Part shown: positions 44,442 to 52,271 of the stretch, piece after piece
How the letters are laid out: each line of letters opens with the position of its first letter
Numbering within the stretch: position 1 is the first letter of the stretch
Source: Stappia sp. WLB 29
GTDB lineage: Bacteria; Pseudomonadota; Alphaproteobacteria; Rhizobiales; Stappiaceae
DNA: 64,000 bases
Reading direction: 5' to 3'
Assembly: GCF_023507705.1 (NCBI RefSeq)
Contig: NZ_JALBGD010000011.1
Coordinates: forward strand, 62,001 to 126,000
Position numbers and translations under genes: made by a program
Notes under the pieces: generated by a model
Database searches by the model: none
What the model was told of the DNA's origin: nothing
Seen by the model: only the letters and a program-made list of their open reading frames with translations

Positions 44442-44885
44442 ATGACTGGATTGTCCGGAATTTCAGACCTCGGCGGCCTGGCCGTCGGCATGCCCGCGGC
44501 CCTTCGGCCCCGCCCGATGCGAGGGGCGGGCCTGCTCGTCACGGCCTGCGTCCTGTCGGTTTTCGAGGTGGAGGAGACCGACCTCGCCCAGCCCAGCCGC
44601 GGCCGCGCCCATGTCGCGCTGGCCCGGCAGATCGCCATGTATCTGCATCACGTCATTCTCGGGCGCACGCTCACCGACATCGCCCGCGAGTTCGGGCGCG
44701 ACCGCACCACCGTCGCCCATGCCTGCCGGCTGGTCGAGGACAGGCGCGACGAGCCCGAGTTCGACGCGATGGTCGGCGGGCTGGAGACCGCGCTGCAAGC
44801 CGGGCTCGCCGTCCTGCCCGCCCGCCCGCCATCCACCCGTACCCTGGCCACCCGTCCCCTTCCCGCCCGCGGAACGGAGGCCTGA
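44442..44885 (+). CDS. gafY: DnaA-domain-IV-like HTH protein, probable GTA activator GafY
   Basis: A 147-residue protein. Residues about 58-100 form a helix-turn-helix resembling DnaA domain IV: ALARQIAMYLHHVILGRTLTDIA, then EFGRDRTTVAHACRLVE, close to the DnaA signature. Known GTA activators combine such a DnaA-like domain (GafY, or the N-terminal part of GafA) with a DUF6456 part (GafZ, or the C-terminal part of GafA). Here the DUF6456 gene follows after only 3 bp. ATG 44442 has an ideal GGAGG. The GTA cluster starts 5.4 kb away. The match is by domain and order, not alignment. Confidence 0.65.
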   Translation: MTGLSGISDLGGLAVGMPAALRPRPMRGAGLLVTACVLSVFEVEETDLAQPSRGRAHVALARQIAMYLHHVILGRTLTDIAREFGRDRTTVAHACRLVEDRRDEPEFDAMVGGLETALQAGLAVLPARPPSTRTLATRPLPARGTEA

Positions 44886-44888
44886 GCC

Positions 44889-45689
44889 ATGGCTTCCTCG
44901 CGCCGCGCGCTGGACCGTCTTCTCGCCCGCCTTGCCGCCGCGCCCGCCTGGTCTCCTCAGGACGGACCGGACGGCGGCGTGCAGCTCGTCCCCCTGCCCG
45001 CCGCCGCAACCGCGCCGAAGGGCGGCGCCGCGCCTCCCGCCTCGGCCTCCTCCCCCGCCCCGCTTGCCGTCGACGCCGCGCAGCTGCGGGCGGCCTTTGC
45101 CGCCGGGCTGGTGGAGCGGGGCGGCAAGGGCCGTCTCCTCCTGTCTCCGGCCGGCCGCGCCCGGCTCCGGCGTCTTGGTTCCGGCGAGGAGGATTTCGCC
45201 GCCCAGCACCGGGAGACCGGCACCCGCCGCATCGCCATTGCCGGGGCGGCCGACGAGATCGTCACCGTCAACCATGCCGAGAGCCCGCTGGCCTGGCTGC
45301 GACGGCGGCGCGGCCGCGATGGCGAGCCGATCCTCGACGAGGGACAGTTCGCCGCCGGCGAGCGGCTGCGCGCCGACCACACCCATGGCGCCATCGTGCC
45401 GGGCATGCGCGGCATGGCCTGGTCGGCACTCGGCAGCGGCGCGGGCGGCGGCCGCGATCCGCGCGGCGGCCTTGTCGAGCTCACCGACACCACTTTGGCC
45501 GCGCGCGCGCGTCTCGAACGGGCGATGCGGGAGGTCGGGCCGGAGCTTGCCGGCGTGCTGATCGACGTGTGCTGCGAGCTCAAGGGGCTGGAGCAGGTCG
45601 AGCGGGAGCGGCGCTGGCCGCCGCGCTCCGCCAAGGTGGTCCTGCTGCTCGGGCTGACGCGGCTCGCCCGCCACTACGGCACCGGCTGA
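44889..45689 (+). CDS. gafZ: DUF6456 protein, probable GTA activator/antiterminator GafZ
   Basis: A 266-residue protein. An alanine/proline-rich N-terminal linker (about 35-65) leads to a DUF6456 domain at about 90-262: HRETGTRRIAIAG, NHAESPLAWLRRRRGRDGEPILDEGQFAAGERLRADH and VLIDVCCELKGLEQVERERRWPPRSAKVVL. DUF6456 forms the C-terminal part of Rhodobacter GafA, which contacts RNA polymerase, and of Caulobacter GafZ, which supports transcription through the GTA cluster. It is 3 bp after the GafY-like gene, so both are co-translated. Confidence 0.68.
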   Translation: MASSRRALDRLLARLAAAPAWSPQDGPDGGVQLVPLPAAATAPKGGAAPPASASSPAPLAVDAAQLRAAFAAGLVERGGKGRLLLSPAGRARLRRLGSGEEDFAAQHRETGTRRIAIAGAADEIVTVNHAESPLAWLRRRRGRDGEPILDEGQFAAGERLRADHTHGAIVPGMRGMAWSALGSGAGGGRDPRGGLVELTDTTLAARARLERAMREVGPELAGVLIDVCCELKGLEQVERERRWPPRSAKVVLLLGLTRLARHYGTG

Positions 45690-45807
45690 GCGGGCGCCCC
45701 GCGCTCCTGTCTTCTCTCTCACCGTCTCGATCCCCTGTCGCCTCGCTGCCCTGTCTCCTCCCCCTGTCGCCTCGCTGCCCTTGCACCGTTCCCCTTGCAC
45801 CGCCCCT

Positions 45808-46393
45808 TCCCCGCGTCTTCCCGGGCAAGCGCAAGCGCGACCCGGGACCGGAGAGGCACGGTGCCCGCCTTTTTTGCCTGAGCGCTGCTGCAACCGCCCT
45901 CGGCTCCCCGATCCCGGATCTGCAGGCTTCGCCTGCGTCCGGGAGGACGAAGGAGAGGACCGTGTGGGCGAGGCGATGTTGCGGGGGTCTGCGCGCGCCC
46001 GCAACAGCTCTGGAAACCAATAGGCCCCGGCTCTGCGCTGACGCGCGGCCGGGGTGACGGCCGGAAGGATGCAAGGTCTCGCGACACCCACAGGACGTCA
46101 CCCCGGACGAGCATCGCGAGATCCGGGGCCCAGAGGCAACGCGAGCGGCTGTGAGGCGGGGCGGCGTCGCCTCCCCCATCCCTGTCATACCTGCGAAGGC
46201 AGGTATCCAGTATCCGCCGGGGCGGGTGGATTTGCGAAAGCGCCCGTTTCGGCAAGGGAAGCTCACGGCAGTGCCGAGGCCTCGCCCGAACCGCTCGGGG
46301 TTACTGGGTCCTTGTCTTCGGCTGCGCCGAAACCGGGACGACAGGCCGAGCGTGGGCGCACGTCGGCGTGTCCTCGCCACTCACTCCAACCCC
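45808..46393. repeat. 586-bp tandem duplication, unit 1
   Basis: The first complete unit of a direct tandem repeat with period 586 bp. The unit is a mosaic of short palindromes, including CCAATAGGCCCCGG, GTCACCCCGGACGAG and TACCTGCGAAGGCAGGTA. It lies in the 1471-bp region 45690-47160 between gafZ and sufE, where no convincing gene is seen. Confidence 0.9.
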
Positions 46394-46979
46394 TCCCCGC
46401 GTCTTCCCGGGCAAGCGCAAGCGCGACCCGGGACCGGAGAGGCACGGTGCCCGCCTTTTTTGCCTGAGCGCTGCTGCAACCGCCCTCGGCTCCCCGATCC
46501 CGGATCTGCAGGCTTCGCCTGCGTCCGGGAGGACGAAGGAGAGGACCGTGTGGGCGAGGCGATGTTGCGGGGGTCTGCGCGCGCCCGCAACAGCTCTGGA
46601 AACCAATAGGCCCCGGCTCTGCGCTGACGCGCGGCCGGGGTGACGGCCGGAAGGATGCAAGGTCTCGCGACACCCACAGGACGTCACCCCGGACGAGCAT
46701 CGCGAGATCCGGGGCCCAGAGGCAACGCGAGCGGCTGTGAGGCGGGGCGGCGTCGCCTCCCCCATCCCTGTCATACCTGCGAAGGCAGGTATCCAGTATC
46801 CGCCGGGGCGGGTGGATTTGCGAAAGCGCCCGTTTCGGCAAGGGAAGCTCACGGCAGTGCCGAGGCCTCGCCCGAACCGCTCGGGGTTACTGGGTCCTTG
46901 TCTTCGGCTGCGCCGAAACCGGGACGACAGGCCGAGCGTGGGCGCACGTCGGCGTGTCCTCGCCACTCACTCCAACCCC
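46394..46979. repeat. 586-bp tandem duplication, unit 2
   Basis: The second complete unit, identical to unit 1 as far as I can read, since long six-frame translations repeat exactly 586 bp apart. Open frames across it arise from the repeat and are not supported as genes. Confidence 0.9.
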
Positions 46980-47093
46980 TCCCCGCGTCTTCCCGGGCAA
47001 GCGCAAGCGCGACCCGGGACCGGAGAGGCACGGTGCCCGCCTTTTTTGCCTGAGCGCTGCTGCAACCGCCCTCGGCTCCCCGATCCCGGATCT
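46980..47093. repeat. 586-bp tandem duplication, partial unit 3
   Basis: A third copy that matches the first 114 bp of the unit and then diverges (CGGATCTCCGG here against CGGATCTGCAGG in the full units), 68 bp before the end of sufE. Confidence 0.85.
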
Positions 47094-47160
47094 CCGGCTT
47101 CGCCTGCGTCCGGGAGGACGAGGGAGGAGCTTGCGTGCCGGAGAACGAAGGGGGGCTGCC

Positions 47161-47592
47161 TCAGGCCTCGGCGAGCGCTGCACGGGCGTCCGCGCGGATG
47201 CGTTCGACCATCGACTTCAGGCCGTTCGCCCGCTGCGCCGACAGGTGCTCCTTGAGGCCGATGCGGGAGAAGATCTCGTCGATATCGGTCTGCGCGATCT
47301 CCGCCGCGCTGCGCCCGGAATAGGTGGCGAGCACGATGGCGACCAGCCCCTTGACGATATGGGCGTCGCTGTCGCCCTGGAACACCAGGCGCGGCGCGCC
47401 GTCCTCGCCGCGCTCCACCGACTTCACCAGCCAGACCTGCGAGGCGCAGCCGCGCACCTTGTTGGCGTCGGTGCGCTCCTCGTCGGGAAACTCCGGCAGC
47501 ATCCGCCCCAGCTCGATCACATAGCGGTAGCGGTCGTCCCAATCTTCGAGGAAGTCGAAGTTCTCAAGAATGTCGTCGAGCGGCGGGATCAT
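47161..47592 (-). CDS. sufE: SufE-family cysteine desulfuration protein
   Basis: A 143-residue sulfur acceptor that takes persulfide from cysteine desulfurase SufS for iron-sulfur cluster assembly. The active cysteine is Cys49 in VRGCASQVWL, and the family block GLVAIVLATYSG follows. Length is normal. In this lineage it lies next to a DUF5330 gene on the same strand, here 307 bp upstream and separated by a terminator. Confidence 0.95.
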   Translation of the reverse strand: MIPPLDDILENFDFLEDWDDRYRYVIELGRMLPEFPDEERTDANKVRGCASQVWLVKSVERGEDGAPRLVFQGDSDAHIVKGLVAIVLATYSGRSAAEIAQTDIDEIFSRIGLKEHLSAQRANGLKSMVERIRADARAALAEA

Positions 47593-47716
47593 GGGCAGCC
47601 ATCGGTCTTTGAACGGAGCGCGGAGCGGGTCGGACTTTCGTGACCCGCTATATAGTCCGCTCGGCCGGAGATGGAAACCGGGGGGTGTCCGTCAATATCG
47701 CGGAAAGAAAACAAAG

Positions 47717-47758
47717 AAAAAGCCCGCGGGTGAACAGGGCAGCAGTTCACCCGCGGGC
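47717..47758 (-). terminator. Rho-independent terminator after the DUF5330 gene
   Basis: A perfect 14-bp stem (47722-47735 with 47745-47758) with a 9-nt loop is followed on the minus strand by five T (47721-47717) and a T-rich tail. It is the main feature of the 307-bp gap 47593-47899. Confidence 0.93.
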
Positions 47759-47899
47759 GGCGGAAGGGTCCGCCTTCAGTTTGCGCAAAAACGTCAAGAG
47801 GCTTGCCGGAAGACTTGCAGGCAGGTCCGGACGGCGGGCGCACCCGCCGGGCCGGGGACAAGTGTCCGGGCCAGGCCCGTTTGATCAGGCCGGTTTCGA

Positions 47900-48385
47900 T
47901 CAGACCGGACGGTCCGCGCCCTTGGGACGGGGCAGCGGGACCGGGCCGTGGCCGGGCGCCGGAAGCGGCGTCACCTGGGCCGAGCGCTGCGCGCCTGCCT
48001 CGCCGGCGGCCGGTGCCGCGCTGCCCGCCTCGGCGGTCGTCGCGGGCTCGCCCTTCGGCAGCGCCCAGACCGGCTCCAGGTCGGTCTCGGTCAGCGTGCC
48101 GGTCGTGCCGGTGGTCAGCTCGCCGTTCTCGTCGAGGTATTCGTAGAGCATCCGCGCGCTGACCTTGGCCTTGGCGCCGATCTGCGAGATCGCCTGGCCG
48201 CCGGTCTCGCAGGTCTGCGGATTGCGCTCGCAGAAGCCCGAGAGGTCGCTGATGGTCGACTGGGCCGCGAAGAACGCGGTCACAGGGTTGATGCCGGCGC
48301 TCTCCTTGCCGTCCTCGCCGGTGTCGATCGGCAGGATCAGCAGCACGAGCGCGATCCAGAATGCGCATCTGAGAAGAAAGAACAT
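47900..48385 (-). CDS. DUF5330 domain-containing protein
   Basis: A 161-residue protein with an N-terminal hydrophobic anchor or uncleaved signal (residues 2-20) followed by LPIDTGEDGKE and a short domain with GINPVTAFFAAQSTISDLSGFCERNPQTCETGGQA. Two cysteines (GFCERNPQTCE) may form a disulfide. The C-terminal third is Ala/Pro-rich. This is a rhizobial family of unknown role. The 325-bp divergent region to the DivJ-like gene contains a palindrome. Confidence 0.85.
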   Translation of the reverse strand: MFFLLRCAFWIALVLLILPIDTGEDGKESAGINPVTAFFAAQSTISDLSGFCERNPQTCETGGQAISQIGAKAKVSARMLYEYLDENGELTTGTTGTLTETDLEPVWALPKGEPATTAEAGSAAPAAGEAGAQRSAQVTPLPAPGHGPVPLPRPKGADRPV

Positions 48386-48520
48386 GGTTGCCGCCCTTGG
48401 CTGTCATATCCGGGTCGGGGCCGGTCGCCGACATGCGGTCGCCGGATCCGTTATGCCCGCAATGTAGCACGCATCCTCCAACGCCGGGTTGAGTCGCCGC
48501 TCTCAATTTTTCGCAATTTC

Positions 48521-48547
48521 GAGACGAGTTTTCGCAAAATTCGTCTC
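48521..48547. promoter_or_regulatory. 27-bp AT-rich palindrome in the divergent region
   Basis: GAGACGA and TCGTCTC arms flank GTTTTCGCAAAAT, itself nearly palindromic, giving 12 paired positions of which 11 are Watson-Crick. It lies 164 bp before the DivJ-like start and 136 bp before the DUF5330 start in gap 48386-48710. It could be an operator; no known regulator is recognised. Confidence 0.5.
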
Positions 48548-48710
48548 AAATTTTATCGAAATTCCAAGGCCCTTCCGCAGGCCCTTTGGCGTGCCGTTCC
48601 GCCCCTTCGCTCCACCGGGAAAACTTGAGGTTTCATGGTTCCTTAAGCCGTTCCTGTGACCATCGGGGCACAACAGGTCGAGCAAACGGCGACGCGCCGG
48701 AAAGACGAGA

Positions 48711-50558
48711 ATGATGCCAGCATTGCAGGATCGGCTGAGGCTTGCGGCAAGCCATGTCGATGCCCTGGTCCACCCGGATGCGGCCCATGAAACGGCCGCC
48801 CGCGCCAGCCACGGCGCCTTCATCCGCGGGCATCTCGCCTGCGGCGCGCTGGCGCTCGCCCTGCTGCCGCTGATGCTCGCCTTCAATGGAATCACTACCC
48901 TGGCGGTCGCCCTGATTCTCGGCTGGCTGACGGCGCACCTGCCGCTTGCCATGTATGTCTCGCGCACCGGCGAACTCGCGTGGGGGCAGATCGCCTCGGC
49001 GCTGCTCTTCGCGGTGAGCTTCGGCGTGCTCGCCGCGCTGACCGGCGGACTTTCCTCGTCGGTGCTGCCGCTGCTGGTGCTCGCCCCTGTCGAGGCGGCG
49101 ATCGCCGGCCGCCGGCGCGGGATTGTCCTCGTCGCCGCGGTGACGCTGGTAATGGCCGTCGGCCCCGCGCTTGCCGGGCTGACGATGCCTGCGGCCGCCG
49201 CCCCGATCGGCGGTTTCCTGCCCGTTCCCTTGCTGGCCGTGACGCTTGCCGTGCTTTACGCCGGCCTGCTGGCGCTGCGTGTGGGCGCCGCCAACCGGCG
49301 GCGCGAAGGCGACCTTGTCCTGCGCGAGGCGCGCACGAGCCTTGCCGCACGGCTCGCCGGCGAGGCCGTGCTGCGGCATGGACCCGGCGGGCGCGTGGAG
49401 GAGGCCGGCGAGGCCGCCGCGCGCATCCTGGGGCTCGGCCGTCCGGCGGCAGCGGCACGGGAATTGGCCGGCGACGGGCTCTTCGCCCGCGTCCATGTCG
49501 GCGACCGTCCAGCCTATCTCAAGGCGCTCAGCGATGCCGCTTCGGAAGGGGCGGTCCAGAGCCTGCGCCTGCGCCTGCGCAGCGGCGAGAACCAGCCCGG
49601 CGAGGCCGGCCGTCCGGGCTACATCACGGCTGAGCTGACCGTTCATCCGTCGCCCGAAGGCGATACCGGCACCTTCAGCGTGCTGCGCGACGTCACGGCC
49701 GAGGCGACCCTTGCCGCGGAGCGCGACACGGCGCTCGCCGAGGCCGAGAAGGCCCGCGAGGCGCACTCCCGGTTCCTGGCCACCGTCAGCCACGAATTGC
49801 GCACGCCGCTCAACGCGATCCTGGGTTTTTCCGAGCTTTTGAGCGGGGATACGGCGTCCGGTGCCGCCGCCGATCCGCAGCGGGTGCGCGACTATGCCGG
49901 CACCATCCACCAGTCGGGCAGCCACCTGCTGCAGCTGGTCAACGACATGCTCAACATGGCGCGGATCGAGACCGGCCATTTCGATATCGTCGCCGAACGC
50001 TTCGACCTGCGGACCTGCCTCGACGGCTGCCGCCGGATGATGGAGCCGGAGGCCGCCCGGCTCGGCCTGCGGCTGACGGCGGACCTGCCGCTGTCGCTCG
50101 GCGAGGTGAGCGCGGATCCGCGCGCCTGCCGCCAGATCGCCTTGAATCTGCTGTCGAATGCGCTGAAATTCACGCCCGAGGGCGGCCGTGTCGTCCTCTT
50201 CGCCCGCAGCGAGCCGCAGGGCTTCGTCTTCGGCGTGCGCGACAGCGGCATCGGCATCGCGCCGGCCGACCACGAGCGGGTGACCGAGCCATTCGTGCAG
50301 GCGAGTTCGGGCCTGGCGCGGCTGCACGACGGCGCCGGCCTCGGCCTTGCCGTGGTCAAGGGCCTGGCCGCCTTGAGCGGCGGCCGAATGACGCTGGACA
50401 GCCGCGAGGGAGAAGGCACCTGCGTCAGCGTCGCCCTGCCCTCGCTGGCCGCCGACGGGGGGATCTCCGCTCCGCGGCCGACACTTTCGCAACGGCTTGC
50501 GGCGCCCCGGGGGGAGGCCGGCCGCAGCACGGGACATGACATCAAGCGCAGCGCATGA
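48711..50558 (+). CDS. divJ: DivJ-like membrane sensor histidine kinase
   Basis: A 615-residue kinase. The N-terminal domain has about six TM helices (residues 45-200), followed by a PAS-like region (about 220-330). The HisKA box ATVSHELRTPLNAILGFSEL has His near 361, and the ATPase domain carries NLLSNALKFTPEG, DSGIGI and GAGLGLAV. A 6-TM sensor plus this HisKA type is the DivJ layout of the DivJ/PleC/DivK cell-cycle system; DivJ phosphorylates DivK. Neighbouring sufE/DUF5330 genes fit rhizobial synteny as I remember it. It is coupled by ATGA to the next gene. Confidence 0.62.
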   Translation: MMPALQDRLRLAASHVDALVHPDAAHETAARASHGAFIRGHLACGALALALLPLMLAFNGITTLAVALILGWLTAHLPLAMYVSRTGELAWGQIASALLFAVSFGVLAALTGGLSSSVLPLLVLAPVEAAIAGRRRGIVLVAAVTLVMAVGPALAGLTMPAAAAPIGGFLPVPLLAVTLAVLYAGLLALRVGAANRRREGDLVLREARTSLAARLAGEAVLRHGPGGRVEEAGEAAARILGLGRPAAAARELAGDGLFARVHVGDRPAYLKALSDAASEGAVQSLRLRLRSGENQPGEAGRPGYITAELTVHPSPEGDTGTFSVLRDVTAEATLAAERDTALAEAEKAREAHSRFLATVSHELRTPLNAILGFSELLSGDTASGAAADPQRVRDYAGTIHQSGSHLLQLVNDMLNMARIETGHFDIVAERFDLRTCLDGCRRMMEPEAARLGLRLTADLPLSLGEVSADPRACRQIALNLLSNALKFTPEGGRVVLFARSEPQGFVFGVRDSGIGIAPADHERVTEPFVQASSGLARLHDGAGLGLAVVKGLAALSGGRMTLDSREGEGTCVSVALPSLAADGGISAPRPTLSQRLAAPRGEAGRSTGHDIKRSA

Positions 50559-51508
50559 GCGCCAGGAAGAAGACTGAGAGCATGAGCCGTTCGCCCCGAA
50601 ACCAGCCCGCTCCCGCCGCCCGGCGCGGACGACGGCACGAACCGCTGCCGCCGGCGCGCCCTGCGTCCCAGGGCCTCGGCGCGGTGGCGCTCGACAATCC
50701 GGTCGCGACCGGCGGCTGGCTGGTCATGGCGCTGACCGGCGGGCTGATCATCGCCAACGCCCTCGTCTTCCAGTCCGGCCGCCATCCGGCGCCGTTCTTC
50801 GCCACCCGCGACGCGCCGGTCAGCACGCCGGCCGCCCCTGTCGTCACCGAAGCGCAGCTGGAGCGCCAGCGGCTGGTGCGCGACGTGCAGATGGAGCTGC
50901 GGCGCCTCGGCATGTATGGCGGCCTGCTCGACGGACTGAACGGCCCGGCAACGGAGCGCGGCGTGCGCGCCTACCAGCGCGCGCGCGGCCTGCCCGAGAC
51001 CGGGGATATCGACACCGCGCTGCTGGCGCGCCTTGCCATGGATACCGGTGTGGACGTGGACAACCTTCCGCCCCTGCCCCCGCTGCCGCCCCAGACAGCA
51101 GCGCCCCAGACGGTGCCCGGTCAGTCGTCCTCCGGCAGCTCGTCGCCGGCCGCCGCGCAGGCTTCGAACCCGACGACCGGCTCGGTGCGCACCACCCGGG
51201 TGACGCCGCCGGTGCCGGCCCCGTCTGCCCCCCGCGCACAAACCGTCTCCGCACCCGCGAACGCCGGTCGCGTGCCGCCCGCTTCGGTCGCCAACGGCGC
51301 GCTCACGGGCGACCGCGCCCGCATCGCCCGGTTGCAGGCGGCCCTGTCGGAAATGGGCTATGGTCCGATCAGCGTCGACGGATTCGCCGGCGAACAGACC
51401 GCCAATGCCATCCGCCGTTTCGAACTCGACCGCGGCCTTGCCATCACCGGCGCGCTCGGCCCAATGGTCGAGCAGGAGGTGGAAAAGGTGCTCGGCCGGC
51501 CGCTGTAA
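50555..51508 (+). CDS. Membrane-anchored peptidoglycan-binding protein (two PG_binding_1 domains)
   Basis: A 317-residue protein. A basic cytoplasmic N-terminus and one TM helix (about 53-72) precede two peptidoglycan-binding domains: about 98-160 (VQMELRRLGMYGGLLDGLNGPATERGVRAYQ) and about 252-312 (LQAALSEMGYGPISVDGFAGEQTANAIRRFE). They are joined by a Pro/Ser/Ala-rich linker. It overlaps the kinase stop (ATGA), which suggests linked roles in cell-wall growth or division (inference). Confidence 0.87.
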   Translation: MSARKKTESMSRSPRNQPAPAARRGRRHEPLPPARPASQGLGAVALDNPVATGGWLVMALTGGLIIANALVFQSGRHPAPFFATRDAPVSTPAAPVVTEAQLERQRLVRDVQMELRRLGMYGGLLDGLNGPATERGVRAYQRARGLPETGDIDTALLARLAMDTGVDVDNLPPLPPLPPQTAAPQTVPGQSSSGSSSPAAAQASNPTTGSVRTTRVTPPVPAPSAPRAQTVSAPANAGRVPPASVANGALTGDRARIARLQAALSEMGYGPISVDGFAGEQTANAIRRFELDRGLAITGALGPMVEQEVEKVLGRPL

Positions 51509-51559
51509 GGCCAGGGCGGGCCGGGCCGAGCGCCCGGCGGCGCCCGCGAAAGGACTGCC

Positions 51560-51901
51560 ATGCGCCTGACGTCCGGTTTCTGGGTCTCGGCCCTGATCCG
51601 CCGCTGCTTCGGCGAGAACGCCTGGGCCGGCGTGATCTCCAGGGGCGCCGAGGAAGCCGGCGCCATCTATCTGGTTGTCGACCGGCGCGACGGCACCTGC
51701 GACCTCTACGGCCCTGCCCCGCAAAGCCTGTTCATGGACGCACCCGTCGGCGACCGGCTGTTCGAGCGCCTTGCCGAGCGCGCGGAGCGGGAAAAGGTCG
51801 AAGCCCGCCTCGCCTCCGAGCGGCGGATGGACCCGGACATCTGGGTCGTCGAGATCGAGGACCGCGAGGGCCGCACCTTCTGGGACGTCGCGTCCGATTG
51901 A
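51560..51901 (+). CDS. DUF1491 family protein
   Basis: A 113-residue protein typical of DUF1491: start MRLTSGFWVSALIRRC, then GAIYLVVDRRDGTCDLYGPAPQ and the end DPDIWVVEIEDR. AAAGGA precedes the ATG. It is found in Alphaproteobacteria and its role is unknown. It follows the peptidoglycan-binding gene by 51 bp in the same direction. Confidence 0.88.
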   Translation: MRLTSGFWVSALIRRCFGENAWAGVISRGAEEAGAIYLVVDRRDGTCDLYGPAPQSLFMDAPVGDRLFERLAERAEREKVEARLASERRMDPDIWVVEIEDREGRTFWDVASD

Positions 51902-51985
51902 GCGCCGATCCCTTGCCGCTGAGCACCTATCCCCGCCCCTGCCCGCCGACCGCATACTGGCTTGCGAACGACGGGAGCGGGGCCG

Positions 51986-52252
51986 ATGGGGAAGAAGTAT
52001 ACAGGCGGCAGCGGCGACGGGGATATCCCGCTTTCGGACATCCATGCGAGGGTGACCGCGCGGCTCGGCGTGCCGGCGGGGATATCTCCCGCCGACGAGA
52101 TCCGCTGGCTCGACCGCGCGGCAACGGCGGAGCGACAGCTCGGCCTTGCCGGCTCCTGGGCGCACGATCCCAACCGGCTGCTGGCCCTGCGGCAAGCCCT
52201 GGCCTTCAGCGCCGCGACAGCCCGGCAGCACGGGCCCGGCGCCCGGCCGTGA
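51986..52252 (+). CDS. Small protein of unknown function
   Basis: An 88-residue frame beginning MGKKYTGGSGDGDIPLSD with GGAG upstream of ATG 51986. The middle is helical (IHARVTARLGVPAGI, EIRWLDRAATAERQLGLAG), without TM segments. I do not recognise the family. It converges with the ABC permease gene 19 bp further on. Confidence 0.5.
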   Translation: MGKKYTGGSGDGDIPLSDIHARVTARLGVPAGISPADEIRWLDRAATAERQLGLAGSWAHDPNRLLALRQALAFSAATARQHGPGARP

Positions 52253-52271
52253 GGCACCGCGCTCCGCGCAC

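Noticed and set aside
45808-47093. CRISPR-like array
   Set aside because: The period is 586 bp with only two complete units and no unique spacers, so this is a tandem duplication.
45781-47255. Several 80-230-residue frames on both strands in the repeat region
   Set aside because: They repeat exactly every 586 bp and are made from palindromic repeat units, with no ribosome sites or domains.
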